Positions 50,990-59,652 of a stretch of 64,000 nucleotides of DNA are shown piece by piece. The notes under the pieces are model-generated. The model had not been told where the DNA came from, searched no databases, and saw nothing but the letters and a program-made list of their open reading frames with translations. Origin of the DNA: Alistipes sp. (GTDB lineage Bacteria; Bacteroidota; Bacteroidia; Bacteroidales; Rikenellaceae); the NCBI GenBank assembly GCA_020026335.1, contig JAHHQO010000010.1, positions 1-64,000 on the forward strand, in the 5' to 3' direction. Numbering within the stretch: position 1 is the first letter of the stretch; every line of letters begins with the position of its first letter. Position numbers and translations under genes: made by a program.

Positions 50990-51347
50990 TTCGATATAAA
51001 GGTAATAACTTTTTCCACACATTGCACCCTCGAAGGTAAAAAAATCAGCAGAGGGAGTCACCCTCATCGGAAGAAAGTCGCAAGGGACATCGACTGCCGA
51101 CTCTTGTCAAAATGCCACAAGTTGCGGTGCATCAAGCGAAACGGTGGTCGGAGAGTCGGAAAATAATTTATAAAATCAGTTATATCTCTTATAAAATCAG
51201 TCAGCGCGAATGTCGTTTTCGGTCGCGACACCACCCCATCAGTCGATAAAGATGCCTTGTTTATCAGATATTTAAATTCTAACCGACGATTTTTCTCATT
51301 CACACACAATTAGCCCCGCAAAGACGAGGATATTTGAAAAAATTATT
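50990..51347. other. divergent intergenic region with 21-bp-phased direct repeats
   Basis: About 360 bases with no credible gene between glyA and the cytochrome gene. TTATAAAATCAGT occurs at 51168..51180 and 51189..51201, exactly 21 bases apart, two turns of the helix. This suggests two regulator dimers on one face of the DNA, about 150 bases upstream of the cytochrome -7 box. Confidence 0.55.
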
Positions 51348-51355
51348 TAATTTTG
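51348..51355 (+). promoter_or_regulatory. -7 box for the multiheme cytochrome operon
   Basis: TAATTTTG matches TAnnTTTG, 29 bases before the ATG at 51385. Its position argues against the alternative TTG start at 51334, which would lie upstream of the box. Confidence 0.55.
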
Positions 51356-51384
51356 TAAGCATCTTATTAACATACACACAAACA

Positions 51385-53952
51385 ATGACGAAACCTAATA
51401 TCCGTCTTTGGAATATTCTGCTGGCTGCCGGCTTGGTCGGCTCGACCTTGCTTATAGGCAAATATTACTTTTCGTATTGGCAGACTTCCACGGCGCAAAA
51501 CATCGCCGTACAAGACATCGAATTGCCCGACAACCATCCGGACATCTCCCAATTTACCCAACAGGAGTTTCCGGCTCAAGGGAAGTATTGTCTGGCCTGT
51601 CACGAGGGCATAGAACCCACGCGTCCGCTCGAATCGGAGATGATGCATCAGATTCTGGAACAGGGTGCCCAAATGGGTGACCCCAACGGTTGCGTGGTCT
51701 GCCACGGCGGTACCCCCTCGGAGACCGTAGACAAACACCGCGCCCACCGTGGCGCACCCAAGGGCTCTCCGCTCGATGATTTCACCCCCGTGCCGGGTGC
51801 TTTGCAGGTCAATGCACAGACCTGCGGCCAGTGTCACGAAGACCACACCTATAATGTTCACCGTTCGATTATGAACACCGATGCCGGCAAGATGAAGGCC
51901 ATCACCTGGGCATTCGGCATGCACACCGACAATAAGGACCACATCTACGGCGACCACGCCACCGATGACCCCGACGGTCAGGAGCCGCGCTTCGGTTCGG
52001 AGCAGTACAAGGCCTACATGCGCGAGATGGCTGCCCAGTTCCCCGGTCAGTATCCCCAGTCGCTGGAGGGTGTACCCCAGGCATCGTTCGACAAGTTGGA
52101 GGAGCTCCCCGAGCAGGCTGCCTTTGCCTACCTGCGCAACTGTAACGCCTGCCACTTGAGCGGTAAGGGTATGCAGGACAGAGGCCACTTCAGAGGTATG
52201 GGTTGTGCCGCCTGTCACTCGCTCTACTCTAATGAGGGTTACTACGAGGGTGGCGACACCTCGATTGACAAGAAGCAGCCCGGTCATCTGATGATTCACT
52301 CGATGCAGGGTACGCGCAAGTCGGTCGCTGTCATCAACGGCAAGACCGTGTCGGGTGTACAGGTATCGACCTGTGCCGCCTGTCACGCCGCCGGCCGCCG
52401 TATCGGTCACGCTTATCAGGGTCTGATGGCTCTGGGTCACAGCGACAACCGCGGTCCTTTCGATGAGAACGCAAAGCCTCAACAGAAGAATGCCGGATAT
52501 GTATATAAATATATTCAGAACGATGCCCACCACCGCATCTCGAAGGACGGCAAGGAGGTGATGGGTCTGCTGTGTCAGGACTGCCACACCACCAATGCCA
52601 TGCACGGCAACGGTAACATCGGCGCAACGACACTCGCAACCATCGAAATCGAGTGTGCCGACTGCCACGGTACACCGACCCACTATCCGTGGGAGTTGCC
52701 CCTGGGCTTCGGTGACGAGTTCGGCAAGACCCTCGACATGACCCTGGCGCGCGGCGTGGCGGAAGAGCCTCTGGAGGTGACCCGCAAGTTCGGTATGGTC
52801 TATCCCAAGGAGGACGGTTATCTGATGTCGGCACGTGGCAATGCACTGGGCAATGTCATTCGTCGTGGTAACAAGGTGATTGTACACTCCGACGGCGGTC
52901 ACGACTTCGAAGTACCCGTATTGAAGAACCTCACCGAGGAGAACAGCTGGCAGCACCCCGAAAAGGCCGATGTGGCGATGGTGCGTGTTGCCCAGCACAT
53001 GGAGAAGTTGGAGTGCTACGCCTGTCACTCGACATGGACACCTCAATATTACGGTTACAAATCGGTGATGGACTTCTCGCAGAAATCCATCGACTGGCTG
53101 GCATCGTCGGAGGATGTCGATAACAAGAATCTGACGGCCGACTACCACAAACGCTATGTCATGCAGCACGGACGCGAAATCATGGGCGATTACAGCCATG
53201 TGCGCTGGGAGAATCCGCCGCTGGGCATCAACGGTGAGGGTCGTGTGACTCCGCTGACGGGTGTTATCCAGCTGGTGAGCACGGTCATCGGTCCCGACGG
53301 TAAGGTGGTGACCTGGAACCGCACCGCCAAGACCGAAGCCGGTCACGATGCCATGGAGTTGGCTCCCGTGAATCCCCACACCACCTCGCTCGAATCGAGA
53401 GAGTGTGCCGAGTGTCACGGCAATTCCGTGGCGGCAGGTTTGGGTATGGAGAACGGCCGTTATGACGCACAGCCCCATATCACACGCTACACCGATGTGG
53501 TAGACACCTCGGGTGAGAATGTCAGCGAGTTTACACAGGCTCAGATTCACGCCATCAAGGAGTTGCACGGCGACTTCATGCAGCTCATCGATGCCGAAGG
53601 TCGGCAGGTGCAGACCATCGACACCCACTGGCCCACTTCGATGCCGCTGACTGCCGAGCAGCGCGGTCGTCTGTCGCGCAACGGCACCTGTATGGCTTGT
53701 CACCAGGATATTCCCGACGGCTCGATACCCATCCGTATGTTGGGTAAGATTGCCGAGGTGGTGAATCTCGACTTCGCCTCGGGCGAGAAGCACGACAAAC
53801 TGCTGCACGAGAACAATGTCATCGTGTCGTGGTTCAAGGCTCTGGGTATCATCGGTTTGTTGATATTCATTCCCATCGCCGTGTACGCCTACATCAAGAG
53901 ACGTAAAATCAGAGAAATTATCAAACGATTCCGCGCATGTTGCAAAGAATAA
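51385..53952 (+). CDS. 11-heme c-type cytochrome, anchored at both ends
   Basis: 855 residues. It carries eleven CxxCH haem-binding motifs: CLACH, CVVCH, CGQCH, CNACH, CAACH twice, CQDCH, CADCH, CYACH, CAECH, CMACH. An N-terminal uncleaved membrane helix (residues about 8-26) and a C-terminal one (about 815-840, ALGIIGLLIFIPIAVYAYI, followed by KRRK) hold a periplasmic domain of about 780 residues. I do not recognise a named family: it is not NrfA, and the haem-rich core only loosely recalls octahaem tetrathionate/hydroxylamine enzymes. It probably carries electrons from menaquinol or to an unknown terminal acceptor. It overlaps the maturation gene by 16 bases. Confidence 0.9.
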   Translation: MTKPNIRLWNILLAAGLVGSTLLIGKYYFSYWQTSTAQNIAVQDIELPDNHPDISQFTQQEFPAQGKYCLACHEGIEPTRPLESEMMHQILEQGAQMGDPNGCVVCHGGTPSETVDKHRAHRGAPKGSPLDDFTPVPGALQVNAQTCGQCHEDHTYNVHRSIMNTDAGKMKAITWAFGMHTDNKDHIYGDHATDDPDGQEPRFGSEQYKAYMREMAAQFPGQYPQSLEGVPQASFDKLEELPEQAAFAYLRNCNACHLSGKGMQDRGHFRGMGCAACHSLYSNEGYYEGGDTSIDKKQPGHLMIHSMQGTRKSVAVINGKTVSGVQVSTCAACHAAGRRIGHAYQGLMALGHSDNRGPFDENAKPQQKNAGYVYKYIQNDAHHRISKDGKEVMGLLCQDCHTTNAMHGNGNIGATTLATIEIECADCHGTPTHYPWELPLGFGDEFGKTLDMTLARGVAEEPLEVTRKFGMVYPKEDGYLMSARGNALGNVIRRGNKVIVHSDGGHDFEVPVLKNLTEENSWQHPEKADVAMVRVAQHMEKLECYACHSTWTPQYYGYKSVMDFSQKSIDWLASSEDVDNKNLTADYHKRYVMQHGREIMGDYSHVRWENPPLGINGEGRVTPLTGVIQLVSTVIGPDGKVVTWNRTAKTEAGHDAMELAPVNPHTTSLESRECAECHGNSVAAGLGMENGRYDAQPHITRYTDVVDTSGENVSEFTQAQIHAIKELHGDFMQLIDAEGRQVQTIDTHWPTSMPLTAEQRGRLSRNGTCMACHQDIPDGSIPIRMLGKIAEVVNLDFASGEKHDKLLHENNVIVSWFKALGIIGLLIFIPIAVYAYIKRRKIREIIKRFRACCKE

Positions 53953-56309
53953 ATCAATTTTTATCCTCTAAATCGGCAACCGTCATTCTGCTGCTTATCT
54001 ATGCAGTATTGATGGCGGTTGCCACTATTATAGAAAAGTCGGAGGGCACGCAGACCGCCAAGACACTCGTCTACTACTCGCCGGCCTTTATTCTGCTCCA
54101 CATTCTGATGGTCATCAACTGTGTGGCACTGACCCTCAAGCACCGTCTATTGCGAAAAGGCAAGTGGGGCTATGTCACCACACACGCCGCGATGATTGTG
54201 ATTTTGACAGGTGCCACCGTCACCCACTTCTGGGGCGGTGACGGCACGATACATCTCCGCGAGGGAGAGCACAGCAATATCATGGTCTGCCGCGAGAACG
54301 GCCGTCAGACCGTACACGAGCTCCCCTTCGAGGTGGAACTCACCGACTTCACCCTCGTCCGCTACCCCGGCTCGCAGAGTCCTTCATCGTATGAGAGCGA
54401 TGTGAAGATTCACGACAACGGCCGTGTGACGGAGTTTCAGATTTATATGAACCGTGTATTGGACTACGGAGGTTATCGTTTCTTCCAGGCTTCGTATGAT
54501 GCCGACGAGCAGGGTTCTATCCTCTCCGTCAATCACGATGTGGCAGGACGACTGATTTCCTATTGGGGATATTTCCTCTTGACCGTAGGACTGATAGGTT
54601 GTCTTATCGGCAAGGGTTCGCGTTTCCGTATGTTGTGCCGTCAGTTGAAGGTCATCGCCCTCATCGCTGTCGCAGGTGTTTCTTTCCGGGCATCGGCACA
54701 GGAGATTCCCGTGGAGCACGCCGAGCAGTTCGGCAAGTTGCCCATGTTGTCGGTGCAGGGTCGTATCGTTCCCGTGAATACCTTTGCTTCGGAGTTGGTG
54801 CGCAAGCTCAAAATCAAGGAGTCGCCTCTCACCCCCGAACAGATGCTGCTCGGCATACTCACCCGTCCTGCGCAGTGGGCTTCCACACCGCTGATTACCA
54901 TCCGCGAGAGCGACATCCGAAAGAACTACACCGACGGACAGCACGTCATCTCCTACCGCGATGCCTTTGACAGTCGCGGTCACTACAAATACGCCAAGGA
55001 CGTGGAGCGCGTCTATCGCATGACGCCCTCGCTACGCACGCACACCGACCGCGAGTTGTTGAAACTCGACGAGCGCATACAGCTGTTGCACCGTCTGTTC
55101 AACTACGAGTTGTTGCGGATGTTCCCCGTACCGCAGGATTCTATCAATCACCGCTGGTTGGCGGCAGGAGACAATCTCTCGCAGCTCCAGCCGCGCGACT
55201 CGGCACAGGTTGTGGGACTCATGCACAACTACATCAATGCCTGCGCTTCGCAGGATATGGCTTCGGCAGACCGCATTCTCGGCGACATCCGTCAGTATCA
55301 GATGAAGAACCACGCCGGGCTGGACATCGACACCGAAAAAATCGAGGCCGAGGTACGTTACAACCGTCTCAATTTAGAGGCGCGTTGCAAGTTGGGTTAT
55401 CTGATTTCGGGTGCACTGCTTCTGCTGTTGGCCGTCATGGGCTGGTTCTCGGGAAAAGAGTCCAAGGCGATACGCTACGCCACCATGGCACTGTGCACGG
55501 TGGTAGGTCTGGTCTTCCTCCTGCACACCTACTCGCTGGGTATGCGCTGGTACATCTCGGGACACGCCCCCTGGAGCAACTCCTACGAGACCATGATTTT
55601 CATGGCGTGGACAGGTGTATTGGGCGGTTTCTGCTTCCTGCACACAAGTCGTATGACGATGGCTCTGGCGACCGTATTTGCAGGCGTGGTGCTCTTTGTG
55701 GCAGGTCTGAATTGGATGGACCCCGAAATCACGGGGCTTGTTCCCGTGCTCAAATCCCCCTGGCTGATGTTTCATGTGGCAGTACTGATGACTGCCTACG
55801 GATTTATGGGTGTGGGTGCGATGATTTCGACCCTAAACCTGGTGAGCATCGCCATTATCGGTCGCAGCGAGAAACACGACCATCTCCGCGAGCAGGTCAG
55901 ACGACTGTCGATTATCAACGAGCTGGCACTGACCATCGGCATGGCACTCATGATGGTGGGTATCTTCCTCGGTGCCGTTTGGGCAAACGAGTCGTGGGGT
56001 CGCTATTGGAGTTGGGACCCCAAGGAGACCTGGGCGCTGATTACCGCCGTGGTCTATGCTGCCGTACTCCACCGCCGCTGGCTCTCGCCCTCGAAGGACG
56101 AGTTGTGGTTCAACATCGGCGGTCAGTGGGCCTTCCTCACGGTGTTGATGACCTACTTCGGTGTGAACTACCTGCTCAGCGGTATGCACTCCTACGGCAA
56201 TGTAGGCGGATTGGCCGACCTTCACGCGGGTGTCTATATTGCCTTTGTGCTTCTGTTCTTCGCTCCCGTGTCGGCGGCACTCATTCGCAGGCGTAGGACG
56301 AAGAAATAA
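53937..56309 (+). CDS. ResB-CcsA fusion, system II cytochrome c haem lyase
   Basis: 790 residues. The ResB/CcsB-like half is N-terminal (SATVILLLIYAVLMAVATII, THAAMIVILTGATVTHFWGG, IYMNRVLDYGGYRFFQASYD). A periplasmic stretch follows, then the CcsA half with the haem-binding WWD motif ANESWGRYWSWDPKETWAL (about residues 680-700) flanked by membrane helices with conserved His. It attaches haem to CxxCH of apocytochromes in the periplasm. Its start lies inside the cytochrome gene, so production is coupled to that of the 11-heme substrate. Confidence 0.94.
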   Translation: MLQRINQFLSSKSATVILLLIYAVLMAVATIIEKSEGTQTAKTLVYYSPAFILLHILMVINCVALTLKHRLLRKGKWGYVTTHAAMIVILTGATVTHFWGGDGTIHLREGEHSNIMVCRENGRQTVHELPFEVELTDFTLVRYPGSQSPSSYESDVKIHDNGRVTEFQIYMNRVLDYGGYRFFQASYDADEQGSILSVNHDVAGRLISYWGYFLLTVGLIGCLIGKGSRFRMLCRQLKVIALIAVAGVSFRASAQEIPVEHAEQFGKLPMLSVQGRIVPVNTFASELVRKLKIKESPLTPEQMLLGILTRPAQWASTPLITIRESDIRKNYTDGQHVISYRDAFDSRGHYKYAKDVERVYRMTPSLRTHTDRELLKLDERIQLLHRLFNYELLRMFPVPQDSINHRWLAAGDNLSQLQPRDSAQVVGLMHNYINACASQDMASADRILGDIRQYQMKNHAGLDIDTEKIEAEVRYNRLNLEARCKLGYLISGALLLLLAVMGWFSGKESKAIRYATMALCTVVGLVFLLHTYSLGMRWYISGHAPWSNSYETMIFMAWTGVLGGFCFLHTSRMTMALATVFAGVVLFVAGLNWMDPEITGLVPVLKSPWLMFHVAVLMTAYGFMGVGAMISTLNLVSIAIIGRSEKHDHLREQVRRLSIINELALTIGMALMMVGIFLGAVWANESWGRYWSWDPKETWALITAVVYAAVLHRRWLSPSKDELWFNIGGQWAFLTVLMTYFGVNYLLSGMHSYGNVGGLADLHAGVYIAFVLLFFAPVSAALIRRRRTKK

Positions 56310-56338
56310 TCGAACGAGATACACATACTACTCCTATC

Positions 56339-56375
56339 AGCGGCATTTTTCGGTAACGGGAAATGCCGCTTGTGG
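56339..56375 (+). terminator. probable terminator of the cytochrome operon
   Basis: AGCGGCATTT (56339..56348) pairs with AAATGCCGCT (56361..56370). Only a weak T-rich tail follows. Confidence 0.6.
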
Positions 56376-56473
56376 TTTCAGAGGCGGAGGTTTCCACTCC
56401 CCCACCACACCGCGGATTGCAAAACGGAGAGTCGATTTTGAGCGGCGAAAAGCTCTTTTTAATATTTTTTTAT

Positions 56474-56481
56474 TATATTTG
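56474..56481 (+). promoter_or_regulatory. -7 box for fabG
   Basis: TATATTTG, a consensus match, 101 bases before the fabG ATG. The intervening leader is AT-rich with no obvious structure. Confidence 0.55.
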
Positions 56482-56582
56482 CATTATGGTTCGTTACCAA
56501 TAAAAAGGGTGTATCGAACAATTTGTGTGGATTTAAGAACCAACACGAAAAAGTATAAACCTTATAAATTATCGTAAAAACT

Positions 56583-57329
56583 ATGAAATTACTCGAAGGT
56601 AAAGTGGCTGTCATCACAGGTGCAGCTCGCGGTATCGGTAAGGCAATCGCCCTCAAGTTCGCCGAGCAGGGTTGCGATGTCGCATTCACAGACCTCGTCA
56701 TCGACGAGAACGGAAAGGCTACCGAGGCTGAAATCGCAGCTCTGGGCGTTAAGGCAAAGGGTTACGCATCAAATGCAGCTAATTTCGAAGAGACACATAA
56801 GATTATCGAGGAGATTCACAAGGACTTCGGTCACATCGACATCCTCGTCAACAACGCAGGTATCACAAAGGACGGTCTGATGATGCGTATGTCGGAGGCG
56901 CAGTGGGACGCAGTGCTCACCGTAAACCTCAAGTCGGCATTCAACTTCATTCACGCCGTAACCCCCATCATGGCTCGTCAGAAGGGCGGTTCTATCATCA
57001 ACATGTCGTCGGTTGTGGGTGTCAGCGGTAACGCAGGCCAGTGCAACTACTCGGCTTCGAAGGCCGGTATGATTGGTCTGGCAAAGTCGATTGCCAAGGA
57101 GATGGGCTCGCGCGGTATCCGTGCCAACTGTATCGCTCCCGGTTTCATCATGACCGACATGACAGCACAGCTGCCCGATGAGGTGAAGGAGGGCTGGTAC
57201 AAGCAGATTCCTCTGCGCCGTGGCGGTACTCCCGAAGAGGTGGCCAAGGTGGCTCTGTTCCTGGCTTCGGATCTTTCATCGTATGTCAGCGGTCAGGTAA
57301 TCCACTGCTGCGGTGCGATGAACTGCTAA
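56583..57329 (+). CDS. fabG: 3-oxoacyl-ACP reductase, short-chain dehydrogenase
   Basis: 248 residues, the normal FabG length. It has the NADPH motif TGAARGIGKAIAL, the structural NNAGITKDGLMMRM, the catalytic triad Ser in INMSSVVG and Tyr-x3-Lys in YSASKAG, and GFIMTDMTAQL. It reduces 3-ketoacyl-ACP in fatty acid synthesis. The ending VSGQVIHCCGAMNC differs from the usual GGM(Y/V) close but keeps the length. Monocistronic, with terminator. Confidence 0.94.
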   Translation: MKLLEGKVAVITGAARGIGKAIALKFAEQGCDVAFTDLVIDENGKATEAEIAALGVKAKGYASNAANFEETHKIIEEIHKDFGHIDILVNNAGITKDGLMMRMSEAQWDAVLTVNLKSAFNFIHAVTPIMARQKGGSIINMSSVVGVSGNAGQCNYSASKAGMIGLAKSIAKEMGSRGIRANCIAPGFIMTDMTAQLPDEVKEGWYKQIPLRRGGTPEEVAKVALFLASDLSSYVSGQVIHCCGAMNC

Positions 57330-57351
57330 ACCGACATTGGCCAATTGCAAC

Positions 57352-57393
57352 AAAGAACAGCCCTTCTTCCCCACGAAGAGAGCTGTTCTTTTT
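57352..57393 (+). terminator. terminator of fabG
   Basis: AAGAACAGC (57353..57361) pairs with GCTGTTCTT (57382..57390), with an inner CTTC/GAAG arm and a T run after. Confidence 0.85.
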
Positions 57394-57436
57394 GGTTACA
57401 CGCCACACTTTCAGGCGTATTTATCTCTCCCGAAAG

Positions 57437-57466
57437 TTGTAATTCATATCTTTTTTCCTACATTTG
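57437..57466 (+). promoter_or_regulatory. promoter of the PorV-like gene
   Basis: TTG at 57437..57439, 19-base spacer, TACATTTG at 57459..57466, a good match to the -33/-7 model. Only five bases lie between the box and the ATG at 57472, so the transcript would have almost no leader. Confidence 0.6.
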
Positions 57467-57471
57467 TAATC

Positions 57472-58350
57472 ATGAAAAAGATTATACTCACATCACTGCT
57501 CTCACTCTGTGTAGGTGTGGTTGCCGCACAGGAAGCTACCCTGCCGACTCCCGATGCCAAGGTATTGGGTATGGGCGGTGTGGCGATGACCACCCTCTCG
57601 GGTTCGCACGCCATCTACAACAACTCGGCCATCACGGTATTCTCGGATATGCCCTCGCAGATTTCATCATCCTACTACGGACAGGGCGAATTCGACTACT
57701 ACTCGGTATCGGGTCACTGCCGCTTCGACAACATCAATGTGGCACAGCTGGGTTGGAGACAGTATCTCCGCGAGAAAGGCAATAACGATATGGCGCTGGA
57801 TTTGGGCTATGCCCACAAGTTCAACGACAATTGGGGTATCGGCATCACAGCCCGATATATGCACCTCAAGCGCCCCACCGAATCGGCCGATGCGTTGGCC
57901 GTTGACCTCAGCACCGCGTGGGTCAAGCCCCTCTACAATCTGGGTGCAGGCTCGGAACTGCGTGTGGGCGGTAAGCTCGGCAACTTGGGCGGCTACCTCA
58001 ACAACTCGAACTACACCCTGCCGATGGACATCACCGCAGGTGTGGCGTTGGACTCGTTCTTCACCGATGTACATGAGGTGACTCTGGGTATGGACTTCGG
58101 TTACTACTTCACACCCCGACAGGTGAGAGGTTTCCAGATGTCGGTGGGTGCCGAATACAACATCATGCAGCTCATTCAGTTGCGCGCCGGCTACCATTAC
58201 GGCGAAAAACGCGACTACTATCCCAGCTACGGAAGCGTGGGTGCAGGTATCAGAATCCTCCACCTGCGTTTGGATTTTGCCTATCTGATTGCTGAAAAAG
58301 AGACCCTGCTGCACAATACTTACAGCTTTAGTTTCGGATTGGATTTCTAA
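57472..58350 (+). CDS. PorV/PorQ-like outer membrane beta-barrel protein
   Basis: 292 residues. Signal peptide MKKIILTSLLSLCVGVVAA, then a small barrel of the PorV/PorQ group in the FadL superfamily: PTPDAKVLGMGGVAMTTLSG near the start, repeating strand patterns (IGITARYMHLKRP, LRVGGKLGNLGGYLN), and a C-terminal Phe (FSFGLDF) as expected for BAM insertion. PorV is a shuttle of the type IX secretion system; some homologues serve other roles, and no other Por gene is nearby. The start at 57472 fits the signal peptide; an in-frame ATG at 57337 lies before the promoter. Confidence 0.85.
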   Translation: MKKIILTSLLSLCVGVVAAQEATLPTPDAKVLGMGGVAMTTLSGSHAIYNNSAITVFSDMPSQISSSYYGQGEFDYYSVSGHCRFDNINVAQLGWRQYLREKGNNDMALDLGYAHKFNDNWGIGITARYMHLKRPTESADALAVDLSTAWVKPLYNLGAGSELRVGGKLGNLGGYLNNSNYTLPMDITAGVALDSFFTDVHEVTLGMDFGYYFTPRQVRGFQMSVGAEYNIMQLIQLRAGYHYGEKRDYYPSYGSVGAGIRILHLRLDFAYLIAEKETLLHNTYSFSFGLDF

Positions 58351-58386
58351 CAGAAGTTCCTTGAAGGGGGGAGGAGGAAAAAAATA

Positions 58387-58424
58387 AAAAGCGGAGACTG
58401 CCGATGATGACAGTGTCCGCTTTT
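58387..58424. terminator. terminator between the PorV-like and phosphatase genes
   Basis: AAAAGCGGA...ACTG (58387..58400) pairs with CAGTGTCCGCTTTT (58411..58424) with one mismatch; A/T runs on both sides make it bidirectional. Confidence 0.8.
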
Positions 58425-58470
58425 GTTGTTATAGGGCTACCCTATCGGATTTTTGAAGTACGCCCGCGAG

Positions 58471-58962
58471 TTATGCTCTCTGGAGGTCGGGCTTTATCTC
58501 CTGCAAGAGGGTCGCACAGCCGTCCTCCAACATATCGAGCACCAGTTCGAAGCCTTCGTGTCCCTCGTAATAGGGGTCGGGGACATAGCTCCATTCGGGG
58601 AAACGGGTGAAAAATTCGCGCATACGGAAAATTTTGTTGTCGGTCTCGCGGGTGGGCGACAGACGAAAAACATTCTCGTAGTTCATGTCGTCCATCACGA
58701 TGATACGGTCGAAGTCGTAGAAGTCCTCCTCGGTGATTTTACGTGCGCGGTGGGTCAGTTGCAAACCGCGGTTGGCGGCGGCACTTCTCATACGCGGGTC
58801 GGGCAGTTGTCCGCGGTGACCGCCATAGGTTCCGGCAGAATCTATCTCCACACAGTCAGCAAGTCCCTCGCGCTCGACCACTCTGCGCATCATACCCTCG
58901 GCAGCCGGAGAGCGACAGATATTACCCAAACACACGAACAGCAGTTTATAGCTCTTTTTCAT
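58471..58962 (-). CDS. low-molecular-weight protein-tyrosine phosphatase
   Basis: 163 residues. The phosphate-binding loop CLGNICRSPAAEG near residue 12 holds the catalytic Cys and Arg. The acid Asp is in VPDPYYEG. SAGTYGGHRGQLPDPRM lies between. The length matches bacterial LMW-PTPs. The start at 58962 (MKKSYKLLFVCLG) fits the family. The family acts on BY-kinases or arsenate; it is not next to the wzc gene here. Expression probably starts from the TATCTTTG box at 59029..59036. Confidence 0.94.
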   Translation of the reverse strand: MKKSYKLLFVCLGNICRSPAAEGMMRRVVEREGLADCVEIDSAGTYGGHRGQLPDPRMRSAAANRGLQLTHRARKITEEDFYDFDRIIVMDDMNYENVFRLSPTRETDNKIFRMREFFTRFPEWSYVPDPYYEGHEGFELVLDMLEDGCATLLQEIKPDLQRA

Positions 58963-59028
58963 CTTGATTTTCCTATAATTATACTCTATTTCCTCACCCC
59001 GAAGTTCACTGCGGGGCATTATCGGCGG

Positions 59029-59036
59029 CAAAGATA
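59029..59036 (-). promoter_or_regulatory. -7 box for the phosphatase gene
   Basis: The minus strand reads TATCTTTG, an exact consensus match, 66 bases before the ATG at 58962. Confidence 0.6.
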
Positions 59037-59153
59037 CGGAAAGCGGTGTACATCTCCCAACAATTCGGAGAAATTGAATAACCGGCCTTTCCGTTCGGCG
59101 GAGTGGAGAGTTTGGAACGGGATTTGCCCCTCGAAACAGAAACTCTCTTTGCG

Positions 59154-59555
59154 ATGAAAACACCATCGGAAAATTACCGGATACTCAGCGGAGGAGTCCT
59201 CTTCATGCGGCTCATTCTCTGCGGGATGTTACTCCTGCACAGCGCAGGCAAATTACAGAATTACAACGAATTAATGGAGTGTTATCCGTCAGTGGGTGTT
59301 CTCCCCCAAGAGGCGATATTTCTCATGAGCGGAATACTCGAAATCGGCTGTTCGGTACTGCTGGCCGTGGGGTTCAAAACCCGATGGGCAGCCCTCATTC
59401 TGATGGTGGAGATGCTCGCCTTCATGCTGTGGTTAGGTGCCGAAAGGTCGAAAATAGAGTTCGTTTAGTCGGGTATTTGCCTGTTTTTGGTAATTTCGGG
59501 CAGAGGATTTTTCGCTTTGGACAGGGTAAATTACACTCAAAAGAAAGAAAAATAG
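59154..59555 (+). pseudogene. DoxX-family membrane protein interrupted by an in-frame TAG
   Basis: The ATG at 59154 begins a DoxX-type protein with three membrane helices (LFMRLILCGMLLLHSAGKL, AIFLMSGILEIGCSVLLAVG, WAALILMVEMLAFMLWLG). A TAG stops it at 59466..59468 after 104 residues. In the same frame the sequence continues SGICLFLVISGRGFFALDR and ends at a second TAG (59553..59555). That continuation is the missing fourth helix and the family's SGxGxxxLDR ending. So the reading frame is intact apart from one nonsense codon. The 104-residue product would lack the last helix. It could also be a sequencing error; both readings fit. Confidence 0.75.
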
Positions 59556-59609
59556 ACCAATGGAACAATAATACAGACGGCCGCTATCATATATTCCGAT
59601 AAAAGTAGT

Positions 59610-59617
59610 TATCTTTG
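59610..59617 (+). promoter_or_regulatory. -7 box for the envelope operon
   Basis: TATCTTTG, an exact consensus match, 35 bases before the ATG of the thioredoxin-fold protein at 59653. Confidence 0.65.
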
Positions 59618-59652
59618 CATAAATTTTTTAAACGGAATAAAAGCGAAAATTT

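Noticed and set aside
51064..51309. 81-codon minus-strand open frame upstream of the cytochrome gene
   Set aside because: No start context or family resemblance, and it covers the phased repeats; more likely regulatory DNA.
59279..59602. Out-of-frame open frame over the DoxX gene as a frameshift explanation
   Set aside because: The DoxX C-terminal helix continues in the original frame after the TAG, so no frameshift is needed.
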